From assembly GCF_003416885.1 (NCBI RefSeq), contig NZ_QVPD01000016.1, positions 1 through 49,640 on the forward strand: a DNA stretch of 49,640 nt. Direction: 5' to 3'. The position numbers were made by a program, and so were the translations under genes. Below the pieces are notes generated by a model. It was not told the origin of the DNA. It saw only the letters and a program-made list of their open reading frames with translations, and did not search any database. Positions 36,061 through 44,861 of the stretch are shown here, one piece after another. Numbering within the stretch: position 1 is the first letter of the stretch; the number at the start of each line of letters is the position of its first letter. This stretch comes from Cognatiluteimonas weifangensis (GTDB lineage Bacteria > Pseudomonadota > Gammaproteobacteria > Xanthomonadales > Xanthomonadaceae).

Positions 36061-36321
36061 GCGACGATCACTTCCCCTCTCCCGTCGGGAGAGGGCAAAG
36101 GGCGAGGGGGGCACGGTCGCGACATTCTCCAACGCAGCCCGCGCAGCGCGACGATCACTTCCCCTCTCCCGTCGGGAGAGGGCAAAGGGTGAGGGGGGCA
36201 CGGTCGCGACATTCTCCAACGCAGCCCGCACAGCGCGACGATCACTTCCCCTCTCCCGTCGGGAGAGGGCAAAGGGCGAGGGGGGCACGGTCGCGATGTT
36301 CTCCGGCGCAACCCGCGCAGC
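36061..36321. repeat. three tandem 87-bp hairpin repeats
   Basis: Units begin GCGACGATCACTTCCCCTCT at 36061, 36148 and 36235 (exact 87-bp period). The first two are almost identical; the third diverges in its last 35 bp. Each contains the hairpin CCCTCTCCC-GTC-GGGAGAGGG and a GGGGGGCACGGTCGCGA segment. They fill the gap between the ECF sigma gene (stop 36359) and the kinase start (36027). Short CTCTCCC hairpins of the same kind occur at 7205-7440, so this is a dispersed palindromic family expanded locally. Confidence 0.93.
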
Positions 36322-36358
36322 GCCATGCTCGCCGCGCGCGGCGGAATTCCCGCCCGGG

Positions 36359-36931
36359 CTAGCGATCCGGTTCATCCTTCAGCGACGCCAGCAGGAACAG
36401 CCGCGCCTTCTGCCAGTCGCGGCGGATGCTGCGCTCGGAGCGCTTGAGCAGCGCGGCGATTTCCAGTTCCGAGAGCCCGGCGAAGTAGCGCAGTTCCACC
36501 ACCTGGGCCAGGCGTTCGTCGACGTTGGCCAGGCGGGTCAGCGCGGTGTCCAGGCCCAGGGTGTCCTCGTCCAGGCGCAACGCGCCCTCGACTTCCTCGG
36601 GCAGCTCGGTGACCCGGTGCAGGTCGCCGCCGCGTTTCTGCGCCAGCCGCTGGCGCGCGTAATCCACCACCACGCTGCGCATGGCCGAGGCGGCATAGGC
36701 GAAGAAGTGCGCGCGGTCGTCGAACTGCGCGGCGTTGCGGCCGATCAGCTTGAGATAGGCCTCGTGCACCAGCGCGGTGGCGTCCAGCGTCTGCCCGTGC
36801 TGGCCGGCGAGCTGGCGCCGCGCCATCGCGTGCAGTTCCTGGTAGAGCGTGGCCAGCACGCGATCCAGTGCCCCGCGGTCGCCGTCGCGCGCGGCATCCA
36901 GCCACTGGGTGATCTCGGCGGTATCGGCCAT
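36359..36931 (-). CDS. ECF-type RNA polymerase sigma factor (TIGR02999-like)
   Basis: A 190-residue sigma factor with region 2 (about 20-85: LYQELHAMARRQLAGQ, LVHEAYLKLIG, DRAHFFAYAASAMRSVVVDY) and region 4 (about 135-185: LAQVVELRYFAGLSELEIAA, LKRSERSIRRDWQKARLFL). In the usual DAED motif of region 2.2 it reads D50-A51-T52-A53, so two acidic residues are replaced and a threonine sits in the motif. The related EcfK/EcfP (ECF43-type) factors are activated by kinase phosphorylation of a threonine there. A membrane Ser/Thr kinase follows 331 bp downstream. The ATG at 36931 is favoured; the preceding G-run GGGGGGG may serve as ribosome site. Confidence 0.88.
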   Translation of the reverse strand: MADTAEITQWLDAARDGDRGALDRVLATLYQELHAMARRQLAGQHGQTLDATALVHEAYLKLIGRNAAQFDDRAHFFAYAASAMRSVVVDYARQRLAQKRGGDLHRVTELPEEVEGALRLDEDTLGLDTALTRLANVDERLAQVVELRYFAGLSELEIAALLKRSERSIRRDWQKARLFLLASLKDEPDR

Positions 36932-36954
36932 GCTGCCCCCCCGGAGTGGGGGCA

Positions 36955-36960
36955 AATATA
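36955..36960 (-). promoter_or_regulatory. candidate -10 box for the sigma/kinase genes
   Basis: On the minus strand this reads TATATT in the context GCGCTATATTTGCCCCC, an isolated AT island 24 bp before the sigma-factor ATG. It would give a very short leader that includes a G7 tract. No clear -35 hexamer is present, so an alternative sigma factor or autoregulation cannot be excluded. Confidence 0.4.
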
Positions 36961-36994
36961 GCGCCCTCGGTCGCGACAATGTGACGGAAGTCGT

Positions 36995-37840
36995 TCATTT
37001 CTGGCAATGCCCGCACCACACGCTGGCGCGCTGGCCGATCCAGGCCTGCTTCAGCGGCCGCCCGCAGTTCGGGCAGGGCGCGCCGCCGCGGCCGTAGGCC
37101 GCCAGCTCCTGCTCGAAATAGCCCGGCGCGCCGTCCGGGCTCAGGAAATCGCGCAGGGTGGTGCCACCGCGCACGATCGCCGCGGCCAGGATCGCCTGCA
37201 CGGCCTCGGCCAGCCGCCGGTAGCGCTCGCGCGAGACCCGTCCGGCCGCGCGCAGCGGCGAGATCCCGGCGGCGAACAGCGCCTCGGCGGCGTAGATGTT
37301 GCCGACCCCGACCACCACCCGCTGGTCCATCAGGAAGCTCTTGACCGGCGCCTTGCGGCCGCGGCTGCGGCTGAACAGGTAGTCGCCGTCGAAGACCGGG
37401 CCGCCGCCGGCCGGATCCGGCAGCGGCTCCGGCCCGAGCCCGCGCAGCAGGGGATGGACGCTGCCCGGCGGCTGCCACAGCAGGCAGCCGAAGCGGCGCG
37501 GGTCGGTCAGGCGCAGCACCCGCGCCGGAGCGCGGCCGCCGGCAGCCAGGGCCAGATCGACGTGGTCGTGCGGGCCGACCGCGGAGTCCGCCGGCAGCAC
37601 CCGCAGGCGGCCGGACATGCCCAGGTGCAGCAGCGCGCTGCCGGCGGCAGTGTCCAGCAACAGGTACTTGGCGCGGCGGCGGACCGCGACGATGCGCTGC
37701 CCGGGCAGCAACGCGGACACCTCCGGCGGGATCGGCCAGCGCAGGTCCGGGCGCCGCAGGGTCACCGCCGCGATTCGGCGACCCTCGACATGCGGCGCCA
37801 GGCCGCGGCGCGTGGTCTCGACTTCGGGCAGTTCGGGCAT
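36995..37840 (-). CDS. mutM: bifunctional formamidopyrimidine-DNA glycosylase / AP lyase
   Basis: MutM (Fpg) removes 8-oxoguanine and formamidopyrimidines from DNA. The 281-residue protein begins [14 protein letters not shown], where P2 is the nucleophile and E3 the catalytic acid. It also has [10 protein letters not shown] (lysine for damage binding), [29 protein letters not shown] (helix-two-turn-helix) and a C-terminal zinc finger [10 protein letters not shown] and CGHCQK. Upstream in-frame codons to 37933 are rejected as they lack any family similarity. It is divergent from the desaturase gene and 63 bp upstream of the sigma-factor ATG. Confidence 0.96.
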   Translation of the reverse strand: MPELPEVETTRRGLAPHVEGRRIAAVTLRRPDLRWPIPPEVSALLPGQRIVAVRRRAKYLLLDTAAGSALLHLGMSGRLRVLPADSAVGPHDHVDLALAAGGRAPARVLRLTDPRRFGCLLWQPPGSVHPLLRGLGPEPLPDPAGGGPVFDGDYLFSRSRGRKAPVKSFLMDQRVVVGVGNIYAAEALFAAGISPLRAAGRVSRERYRRLAEAVQAILAAAIVRGGTTLRDFLSPDGAPGYFEQELAAYGRGGAPCPNCGRPLKQAWIGQRASVWCGHCQK

Positions 37841-38138
37841 GGCGGCAGTGTCGCAAAGCCCGCCCGCCGCGGACAGCCGGGCGCCGGGCGCGGCGTTGCC
37901 GGAAGCCCCGCTCGCCCCAAGGCAGCGACGCAACCGGCGACTGGCCGGTCATCGCCCCGGCGTCGCGCGACTGCGCAACGGATCTGGGAAATCCTGCGCC
38001 GGCCGAGCCGGAAAATGCGCGCCGGGGCGGCGGCGGCCGGCTGAACGCGGCGGCCCCGCAGCGGCACGGAATCGCGTTTTAGCTGGCATCATGTCCGCAG
38101 GACCGGCACTGTTTGCCCGTCCCGTTTCCGGAGTCCCG
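37841..38138. other. intergenic region between mutM and desaturase, no feature assigned
   Basis: These 298 bp separate divergent genes and must hold both promoters. An AT-richer spot around 38071-38095 (GCGTTTTAGCTGGCATCATG) is the best place for a desaturase promoter, but no good -35/-10 pair was found. GGAG at 38130-38133 is the desaturase ribosome site. No hairpin repeat or small gene is convincing. Confidence 0.5.
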
Positions 38139-39347
38139 ATGTCCGCTTCCCTGCCCGAATTCCTCGCCGGCGGCCTGCTGCAGCCAGGCTGGGGCGCGCT
38201 TGCCCTGTACCTGCTGGTCGCCACCCAACTCACCATCTTCGCCGTCACCTTGTACCTGCACCGCAGCCAGGCGCATCGCGGCGTGGATTTCCATCCCGCC
38301 ATCGCCCATGTCTTCCGCTTCTGGTCGTGGCTGACCACTTCGATGATCACCCGCGAGTGGGTCGCGATCCACCGCAAGCACCACGCCAAGTGCGAGACCG
38401 AGGAAGATCCGCACAGCCCGGTGGTCAAGGGCATCGGCCAGGTGTTCTGGCGCGGCGTGGAGCTGTACCGCGACGCACGCGCCGACCGCGCGTCGATCGA
38501 GAAGTACGGCAAGGGCTGCCCCGACGACTGGATCGAGCGTCATCTGTACACCCCGCACGCGACCCTGGGCCCGACCTTGCTGCTGTTCGCGAGTTTCGCC
38601 CTGGCCGGCTTCGCCGGCGTCGCGGTGTGGGCGATCCAGATGCTGTGGATCCCGTTCTGGGCCGCCGGCGTGGTCAACGGCCTCGGCCACTGGTGGGGCT
38701 ACCGCAACTTCGAGACCGACGACACCGCCACCAATCTCAGCCCCTGGGGCGTGTGGATCGGCGGCGAGGAACTGCACAACAACCACCACGCGTTCCCGTC
38801 CTCGGCCAAGTTCGCGCTGCGCAAGTGGGAAGTGGACATCGGCTGGGGCGCGATCCGCGCGCTGCAGCGGGTCGGCCTGGCCAAGGTGCTGCGCACCGCG
38901 CCCACGCTCAACGTGCGCCCGAACATCCCCGCGCCCGACGCCGACACGCTCAAGGCGCTGCTGGCGGTGCGCTTCCAGGCGATGACCGACTACCAGCGCA
39001 ACGTGCTCACGCCGGCGCTGCGCGAGGAGGCGCGCGCCGCCGGCGCGAAATTGCGCGCGCTGCTGCCGCGCAAGCTGCGCCGCGGCCTCGCCGACGACGG
39101 CCGCTGGCTGCAGCCCGACGCGCGCGCGCAGCTGCAGGCCTTCCTCGCCCAGCGTCCGCGCATCGGCACCCTGGTCGAATACCGCCGCCGCCTGGCCGTC
39201 GTGCTGGAGGCGCGCAGCCAGGACGCGGCCGGCCGCCTGCACGCGCTGCAGGCCTGGTGCCACGAGGCCGAGGCCAGCGGCATCCGCGCCCTGCAGGAGT
39301 TCTCGGCGCGGCTGAAGGGCTATTCGCTGCAGGGCACCGCGGCATAA
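38139..39347 (+). CDS. acyl-CoA/acyl-lipid delta-9-type fatty acid desaturase
   Basis: A di-iron membrane desaturase that introduces a double bond in acyl chains, affecting membrane fluidity. The 402-residue protein has three histidine boxes: HRSQAH (41-46), HRKHH (78-82) and HNNHH (213-217), plus GHWWGYRNF (183-191). Membrane helices occur at about 18-40, 60-70, 145-165 and 168-185. The last 130 residues form a charged helical tail (LREEARAAGAKLRALLPRKL onward) longer than in E. coli-type enzymes. The start is ATG 38139 with GGAG at 5 bp; earlier ATGs lack such a site. An EF-hand protein follows 14 bp later. Confidence 0.93.
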   Translation: MSASLPEFLAGGLLQPGWGALALYLLVATQLTIFAVTLYLHRSQAHRGVDFHPAIAHVFRFWSWLTTSMITREWVAIHRKHHAKCETEEDPHSPVVKGIGQVFWRGVELYRDARADRASIEKYGKGCPDDWIERHLYTPHATLGPTLLLFASFALAGFAGVAVWAIQMLWIPFWAAGVVNGLGHWWGYRNFETDDTATNLSPWGVWIGGEELHNNHHAFPSSAKFALRKWEVDIGWGAIRALQRVGLAKVLRTAPTLNVRPNIPAPDADTLKALLAVRFQAMTDYQRNVLTPALREEARAAGAKLRALLPRKLRRGLADDGRWLQPDARAQLQAFLAQRPRIGTLVEYRRRLAVVLEARSQDAAGRLHALQAWCHEAEASGIRALQEFSARLKGYSLQGTAA

Positions 39348-39361
39348 CGGCGGCGCCCGCC

Positions 39362-39727
39362 ATGCGCGCCGCAGCGCGTCGTTCCTGCAGCCGCGCCACG
39401 CTGCCCGCGGCGTGGCTGCTCGCGGTCTCGATGGCACTGCCGCTGCAGGCGCAGGTCCGCGGCACGTCGGACTACCTCGCGCGCATGGATGCCGACCGCG
39501 ACGGCCGCGTGTCGCTGGCCGAGTACCAAGCCTGGATGGGCTACGGGTTCGAGGCGATGGACCGCGACCGCGACGGCGTGCTGACGCCGGTGGAGCTTCC
39601 CGGCGGCCGCGGTAATCCGCTCAGTCGCGAGGCGCATCGCACCCGACTGGCGGCGACGTTCTCCCGCCAGGATCGCAACGGCGACGGATTCCTGGACGCC
39701 GCGGAACTGGCGGCCCCGCCTCGCTGA
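39362..39727 (+). CDS. exported EF-hand calcium-binding protein
   Basis: A 121-residue protein with an N-terminal signal (MRAAARRSCSRATLPAAWLL, cleavage near LQAQ 28-31) and three EF-hand-like loops: DADRDGRVSLAE (43-54), DRDRDGVLTPVE (67-78) and DRNGDGFLDAAE (104-115), each with Asp at 1 and 5 and Glu at 12. It would bind calcium in the periplasm. It lies 14 bp after the desaturase in the same direction. No particular partner is evident. Confidence 0.85.
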   Translation: MRAAARRSCSRATLPAAWLLAVSMALPLQAQVRGTSDYLARMDADRDGRVSLAEYQAWMGYGFEAMDRDRDGVLTPVELPGGRGNPLSREAHRTRLAATFSRQDRNGDGFLDAAELAAPPR

Positions 39728-39868
39728 CCCGTCCGGCATGGCCGCCCCGCAAACGGTGATGATTTCCTGAACGCCGATCGGCTGCGACGGCGCCCGCCAC
39801 GCGGTGGCGTCAACTCCTGCGGCTGCCGCCGCGTTGAGTCGGCACCATTCCTGGCAAGGAACACAACG

Positions 39869-40813
39869 ATGGGCAAGCGGAAAGGCATGGCGATCATCGG
39901 GGTCGCCGTCTGCATGGTCGCTGCGGCTGCGGCAACCGCGTGGGCGGACCCGCCGGCTGGCTGGCAGGACCGGGCGTGGCGCGGCGAAGGCCTGCGCCGC
40001 GTCCATCCGGCCGGGCAACGCGCGCAGCGAGACGCCCTGCCCGCGGGCGTGCGCCGGATCGCCGATCTTGCATACGGCGCCGATCCGACGCAGCGGCTCG
40101 ACGCCTACCTGCCCGCCCGGCCGAACGGCGAGGCGGTGCTGCTCGTGCATGGCGGCGGCTGGAAGCGGGGCGACAAGGCCAATCGCGCCGTGGTCGCCAA
40201 CAAGCTCGCCGACTGGAGCGCGCGCGGCATCGTGGTGGTGTCGGTGGACTACCGGATGCTGCCCGAAACCGACCCGTTGCAGCAGGCGGGCGACGTCGCT
40301 GCGGCGCTCGCGTACGCGCAGCGTCATGCGCGCGGATGGGGCGCGGATCCGGCGCGCTTCGTGCTCGTCGGGCATTCCGCGGGCGCGCATCTCGTCGCGT
40401 TGCTGGATGCCGCCCCCGCGCTCGGACGTGCGCATGGTGCACGCGCATGGCGCGGTACCGTCGCGCTCGACAGCGCCGCGCTGGATGTCGCGAAGATCAT
40501 GGGGGCACGCCATCCGTCGCTCTACGACGACGCCTTCGGCGCCGATCCGGCCTACTGGCGCGCTGCATCGCCGACGCTGCGACTGGCGCGCGGCGCGCAT
40601 CCCATCTTGCTGGTCTGCTCGAGCGAGCGCGCGAATTCATGCAACCAGGCGCGCGACTTCGCCAGCGCCGCGCGGCGTCTCGGCGTCCGCGCCGAGGTGC
40701 TGCCGCAGGCGCTGTCGCACCGCGAAATCAACGAATCCCTGGGCCTACCCGGCGCCTACACCGACGCGGTCGACGCCTTCATCGCCTCGCTGCCCGCTCC
40801 GGCGTCGGCGTAA
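39869..40813 (+). CDS. exported alpha/beta hydrolase (esterase-like)
   Basis: A 314-residue protein with a signal peptide (MGKRKGMAIIGVAVCMVAAA, cleavage near AWA-D 26-28). The HGGGW oxyanion motif of the hormone-sensitive-lipase/kynurenine-formamidase type lies in LLVHGGGWKRGDKA, VVSVDYRML follows, and the nucleophile is in LVGHSAGAHLVAL. The late LSHREINESLG supplies a His candidate. The AAGGA ribosome site is 10-14 bp before the ATG. Codon use appears slightly less GC-extreme than neighbours. Substrate unknown. The UUCG-type terminator at 40849 separates it from the convergent M13 gene. Confidence 0.87.
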   Translation: MGKRKGMAIIGVAVCMVAAAAATAWADPPAGWQDRAWRGEGLRRVHPAGQRAQRDALPAGVRRIADLAYGADPTQRLDAYLPARPNGEAVLLVHGGGWKRGDKANRAVVANKLADWSARGIVVVSVDYRMLPETDPLQQAGDVAAALAYAQRHARGWGADPARFVLVGHSAGAHLVALLDAAPALGRAHGARAWRGTVALDSAALDVAKIMGARHPSLYDDAFGADPAYWRAASPTLRLARGAHPILLVCSSERANSCNQARDFASAARRLGVRAEVLPQALSHREINESLGLPGAYTDAVDAFIASLPAPASA

Positions 40814-40848
40814 CCATCGGCGCGCTGAGCGGTCGCGACGCCGGAAAC

Positions 40849-40876
40849 GACGCCGGCCCGCGAACGGGCCGGCGTC
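40849..40876. terminator. 12-bp hairpin with CGAA/UUCG loop between convergent genes
   Basis: GACGCCGGCCCG at 40849-40860 pairs with 40865-40876, loop CGAA on the plus strand, which is UUCG on the minus strand. It lies between the esterase-like gene (stop 40813) and the M13 peptidase (stop 40896). No T-run follows on either side, so termination strength is uncertain; it may also act as a 3' mRNA stabiliser. Confidence 0.6.
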
Positions 40877-40895
40877 CCCTGCATGGTTGCTTCGC

Positions 40896-42986
40896 TTACC
40901 AGATCCGCACCCGCGCCTCCGGCGCCAGGTACAGCGCCTGCCCCGGCTGCGCGCCGAAGGCGTCGTACCAGGCGTCGATGTTGCGCACCGTCTGCGCGCG
41001 GAAGCGGCCTGGCGCGTGGCCGTCGCCGATCACCTGCGCGCGCAGCGCGGCGTCGCGGGTCTTGCTGCGCCAGCTCTGGGCGAAGGCGAGGAAGAAGCGC
41101 TGGTCGCCGGTCAGGCCGTCGATCACCGGCGCCGGCTGGCCGCCCAGCGACTTGCGGTAGGCCTGGTAGGCGACCTCCAGCCCGGCCAGGTCGGCGATGT
41201 TCTCGCCCAGCGTCTGCTCGCCGTTGATGTGCAGGCCCGGCAGCGGCTCGTAGGCGGCGTACTGCGCGACCAGCTCCTGGCTGGCGGCCTTGAAGTGCGC
41301 AGCGTCCTCGGGCGTCCACCAGTTGTGCAGCCTGCCTTGCGCGTCGAACTCCGAGCCCAGGTTGTCGAAGCTGTGGCTGATCTCGTGGCCGATCACCGCG
41401 CCGATCGAGCCGTAGTTGGCGGCGGCGTCGGCGTTAGGGTCGAAGAACGGCGGTTCGAGGATGGCGGCGGGGAAGTTGAGCGCGTTCTGCAGCGGCAGGT
41501 TGACCGCGTTCACCGTCTGCGGCGTCATCCACCATTCGCCGTGGTCGGGCGTTTGTCCCAGCTTGGCCAGCTGGTGACGATATTCGGCCAGCTCGGCGCG
41601 CTCGGCGTTGCCCAGCGCGTCGTCGGCCTTGATCTCCAGCGAGGAATAGTCGCGCCACGTGTCCGGGTAGCCGACGCCGACCTGCATCGAAGCGACTTTC
41701 GCCTTCGCCTTGGCCTTGGTGGCGGCGTCCATCCAGTCGAGCTTGTCGATCCGCTCCGGGAACACCGCCAGCAGGTTGGCCACCAGTTGCTGCACCTGCG
41801 TGCGCGAGGACGCCGGGAAGTACTTCTGCACGTAGAGCTTGCCGACCGCGTCGCCGAGCGCGTTGTTGACCGCGCCGAGCGCGCGCTTCCAGCGCTCGCG
41901 CTGCTGCGGGGTGCCGCTCAGGGTGGTGCCGTAGAAACCGAACGCCAGGTCGGCGTAGGCCTTGGGCAGCAGGCCCGCATGGCGGTTGATGGCATGGAAC
42001 ACCAGCCAGTCCTTCCACGCCTGCAGCGGCTGGCTGGCGGTGAGCGCGGACAGCTGCGCGATCGCGTCGGGCTGCCAGGCGGTGATCGACGGCTGGCCGT
42101 CGAGGCCGGCGGCCTGGAAATACGCCGCCCAGTCCAGCCCCGGCGCCTTTTTCGCGAAGTCGTCCATGCGCCAGGCGCGCGCGTTGTGCACGTTCTCGGT
42201 GTCGACGATCGAGGCCTGGGCCTTGGCGATCTTCTCCTCCAGCGCGTAGATCGACGCCGCCTTGGCGTCGGCATCGGCGATGCCCGCCTGGGTCAGCAGC
42301 GCCGCGACGTAGGTCTTGTACTTGTCGCGGATCGCGGCCATTTCCTTGTCGGCGGACAGGTAGTAGTCGCGGTTGGGCATGCCCAGGCCGCCCTGCAGCA
42401 GGTAGGCGGTGTTGCGCGCCGGATCCTGCAGGTCCTGGGTGACGAACAGGCCGAACAGGCGGTCGGTGTAGTAGTTGGTGGCGTTGAGCGGATCGACGTC
42501 GGCGCGCAGGCCGGCGCCCAGCACCCGCGCCAGCGCGACCTTGTCGGCGATGGCGTTGGCCTGGTCGATCTCGCCCTGCACCGGCTTCAGCCCGGCCCGC
42601 TCGATCGCGGCCTCGTCCATGTACGCGGCGTAGTAGTCGGCGATGCGGCGCTCGTCGCTGCCGGCGGCGGGATTGGAGGCCGCGATTGCCTTCACCAGGT
42701 CGGCGTTGCGCTGCTCGGCGGCCTGGAACACCTGCAGGAAGATGCCGGTGCTGGCGCGGTCGGCCGGAATCACCGCGGTCCTGCGCCAGGCGCCGTTGGC
42801 ATAGGCGTCGAAGTCGTCGCCCGGCGCCACCGTCTTGTCGATCCCGGCCAGGTCGATGCCGATCGCCGGGGCCGCGGGCGTCGCCGCGGTCGGGCCGGCG
42901 GCGGAAGAAGGGGCGGACGACGGCGTGCAGGCCACGCAGGCGCCAAGGGCCATCGTCAACAGGGTCGGACGCAGGAAGCCGCGCAT
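40896..42986 (-). CDS. M13-family (neprilysin-like) zinc metallopeptidase lipoprotein
   Basis: A 696-residue PepO/neprilysin-type endopeptidase. The signal is lipoprotein-like (MRGFLRPTLLTMALGACVAC, probable lipobox LGAC, C17). Zinc motif HEISHSFD occurs in GAVIGHEISHSFDNLGSEFD, with the third ligand in GENIADLAGLEVAY and the substrate-binding NAVNLPLQNALNFPAAIL upstream. The late block QSWRSKTRDAALRAQV and end RVRIW are typical of the family. It is probably periplasmic and degrades peptides. A 200-bp gap with a terminator separates it from the upstream MFS gene. Confidence 0.94.
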   Translation of the reverse strand: MRGFLRPTLLTMALGACVACTPSSAPSSAAGPTAATPAAPAIGIDLAGIDKTVAPGDDFDAYANGAWRRTAVIPADRASTGIFLQVFQAAEQRNADLVKAIAASNPAAGSDERRIADYYAAYMDEAAIERAGLKPVQGEIDQANAIADKVALARVLGAGLRADVDPLNATNYYTDRLFGLFVTQDLQDPARNTAYLLQGGLGMPNRDYYLSADKEMAAIRDKYKTYVAALLTQAGIADADAKAASIYALEEKIAKAQASIVDTENVHNARAWRMDDFAKKAPGLDWAAYFQAAGLDGQPSITAWQPDAIAQLSALTASQPLQAWKDWLVFHAINRHAGLLPKAYADLAFGFYGTTLSGTPQQRERWKRALGAVNNALGDAVGKLYVQKYFPASSRTQVQQLVANLLAVFPERIDKLDWMDAATKAKAKAKVASMQVGVGYPDTWRDYSSLEIKADDALGNAERAELAEYRHQLAKLGQTPDHGEWWMTPQTVNAVNLPLQNALNFPAAILEPPFFDPNADAAANYGSIGAVIGHEISHSFDNLGSEFDAQGRLHNWWTPEDAAHFKAASQELVAQYAAYEPLPGLHINGEQTLGENIADLAGLEVAYQAYRKSLGGQPAPVIDGLTGDQRFFLAFAQSWRSKTRDAALRAQVIGDGHAPGRFRAQTVRNIDAWYDAFGAQPGQALYLAPEARVRIW

Positions 42987-43134
42987 GGGGTTCACTGGGT
43001 GGGAAACGGACCGCCACCTTAGTCCCGCCGGCCGCCGCCGCCAAATAGGCAGGAAGTCATCGGCCGCATCCGCGGCCGGGCGCCGCCGCGCGCGGGCTGC
43101 GGGCGCCGGGGCGGTCGTCCGCGCCATGCACGGA

Positions 43135-43166
43135 CGCCGACGCCGGCCCGAAGGCCGGCGTCGGCG
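43135..43166 (-). terminator. 14-bp UUCG hairpin terminator after the MFS gene
   Basis: On the minus strand GCCGACGCCGGCC pairs with its complement around a TTCG loop (43136-43165, extended by one C:G pair), a cUUCGg tetraloop. It starts 21 bp after the MFS stop at 43187. No clear T-run follows. A similar stem with the same loop is found at 40849. Confidence 0.6.
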
Positions 43167-43186
43167 CGCGCGCCCTGGCGCGACGG

Positions 43187-44851
43187 TCACTTGGAGATGT
43201 CGACGTCCTTGGTCTCGCGCAGGAACAGCGAACCGATCACGAAGGTCATCAGCGCGATCGCGATCGGATACCACAGGCCCTGGTAGATGTTGCCGGTCGC
43301 CGCGACCATGGCGAACGCGGTGGTCGGCAGGAAGCCGCCGAACCAGCCGTTGCCGATGTGGTAGGGCAGCGACATCGAGGTGTAGCGGATGCGGGTCGGG
43401 AACAGCTCCACCAGCCACGCCGCGATCGGCCCGTAGACCATGGTGACGTACACCACCAGCAGGGTCAGCAGCACCAGCAGCATCGGCTTGTCGATCGCCG
43501 CCGGGTCGGCCTTCTCCGGATAGCCGGCGGTGGTCAGCGCCGCCTTGAGCTCGCCGTTGAAGCGGTCGCCGTCGGCCTTGAGCGCCTCCGGCCCGTGGCC
43601 GCCGCCCTCGAACGCGGCGACCACGGTGTCGCCGACGGTGACGCTGGCGACGCTGCCGGCCGCGGCGACCGCGTTGGAGTAGGGGATGCCGCTCTTGGCC
43701 AGCGCCGACTTGGCGATGTCGCAGGAGGTGGTGAACTTGCTGGTGCCCACCGGGTTGAACTGGAAGCTGCAGGTCGCCGGGTCGGCCGTCACCACCACCG
43801 GGCTGGTCGTGCTCGCCGCTTCCAGCGCCGGGTTGCCGTAGTGGGTCAGGCCCTGGAAGATCGGGAAGTAGGTCAGCGCCGCCAGCAGGCAGCCGGCCAT
43901 GATGATCGGCTTGCGCCCGATCTTGTCCGACAGCCAGCCGAAGACGATGAAGAACGGCGTGCCGATGACCAGGCCGCCGGCGATCAGCAGGTTGGCGGTG
44001 GTGGCGTCGACCTTGAGGGTCTGGGTCAGGAAGAACAGCGCGTAGAACTGGCCCGCGTACCACACCACCGCCTGGCCGGCGGTCGCGCCCAGCAGCGCCA
44101 GCAGCGCGATCTTGCCGTTCTTGGAAAAGAAGCTCTCGGTGATCGGCGCCTTCGACTGTTTGCCCTCGGCCTTCATCTGCTGGAACATCGGCGACTCGGC
44201 CAGCTGCATGCGGATCCACACCGACACCGCCAGCAGCACGAACGACAGCAGGAACGGGATGCGCCAGCCCCAGGTCTCGAACGCCTCGCTGCCCAGCCAG
44301 GTGCGCGTGCCCAGGATCACCAGCAGCGACAGGAACAGGCCGAGCGTGGCGGTGGTCTGGATGAAACTGGTGTACAGGCCGCGCTTGCCGTGCGGCGCGT
44401 GCTCGGCGACGTAGGTCGCCGCGCCGCCGTACTCGCCGCCCAGCGCCAGCCCCTGCAGCAGCCGCAGCGTGATCAGCGTCACCGGCGCGGCGATGCCGAT
44501 CGCGGCGTAGCTGGGCAGCACGCCGACCAGGAACGTCGACAGGCCCATGATCACGATCGTGACCAGGAAGGTGTACTTGCGCCCGATCATGTCGCCCAGG
44601 CGACCGAACACCAGCGCCCCGAACGGCCGCACCGCGAAGCCGGCGGCGAAGGCGAGCAGGGCGAAGATGAAGGCGCTGGTGGGATTGAGCGCGGAGAAGA
44701 ACTGCTTGGCGATGATCGCCGCGAGCGAGCCGTACAGGTAGAAGTCGTACCACTCGAACACGGTGCCCAGGCTGGAGGCGAAGATCACCTTCTTGTGGCT
44801 CTGGGTGAGCCCTTTCTCGAAGCCGGTGCTGTCTGCGGTGATGGAGTTCAT
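43187..44851 (-). CDS. MFS transporter (MHS family) with large central loop
   Basis: A 554-residue major facilitator of the metabolite:H+ symporter type (ProP/ShiA/citrate-like): FASSLGTVFEWYDFYLYGSL start, RLGDMIGRKYT after TM2, GGEYGGAATYVAEHAP in TM4-5, WLSDKIGRKP between TM8 and TM9. About 12 membrane segments. An extra hydrophilic stretch of about 120 residues (about 335-454) separates TM9/10 from TM11, with two cysteines (CSFQF and TTSCD) likely to pair. The end is LRETKDVDISK. The gene follows a DcaP-like porin by 10 bp and faces acs, so a carboxylate such as acetate or propionate is a reasonable but unproven substrate. Confidence 0.88.
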   Translation of the reverse strand: MNSITADSTGFEKGLTQSHKKVIFASSLGTVFEWYDFYLYGSLAAIIAKQFFSALNPTSAFIFALLAFAAGFAVRPFGALVFGRLGDMIGRKYTFLVTIVIMGLSTFLVGVLPSYAAIGIAAPVTLITLRLLQGLALGGEYGGAATYVAEHAPHGKRGLYTSFIQTTATLGLFLSLLVILGTRTWLGSEAFETWGWRIPFLLSFVLLAVSVWIRMQLAESPMFQQMKAEGKQSKAPITESFFSKNGKIALLALLGATAGQAVVWYAGQFYALFFLTQTLKVDATTANLLIAGGLVIGTPFFIVFGWLSDKIGRKPIIMAGCLLAALTYFPIFQGLTHYGNPALEAASTTSPVVVTADPATCSFQFNPVGTSKFTTSCDIAKSALAKSGIPYSNAVAAAGSVASVTVGDTVVAAFEGGGHGPEALKADGDRFNGELKAALTTAGYPEKADPAAIDKPMLLVLLTLLVVYVTMVYGPIAAWLVELFPTRIRYTSMSLPYHIGNGWFGGFLPTTAFAMVAATGNIYQGLWYPIAIALMTFVIGSLFLRETKDVDISK

Positions 44852-44861
44852 GCCGGGGTCC

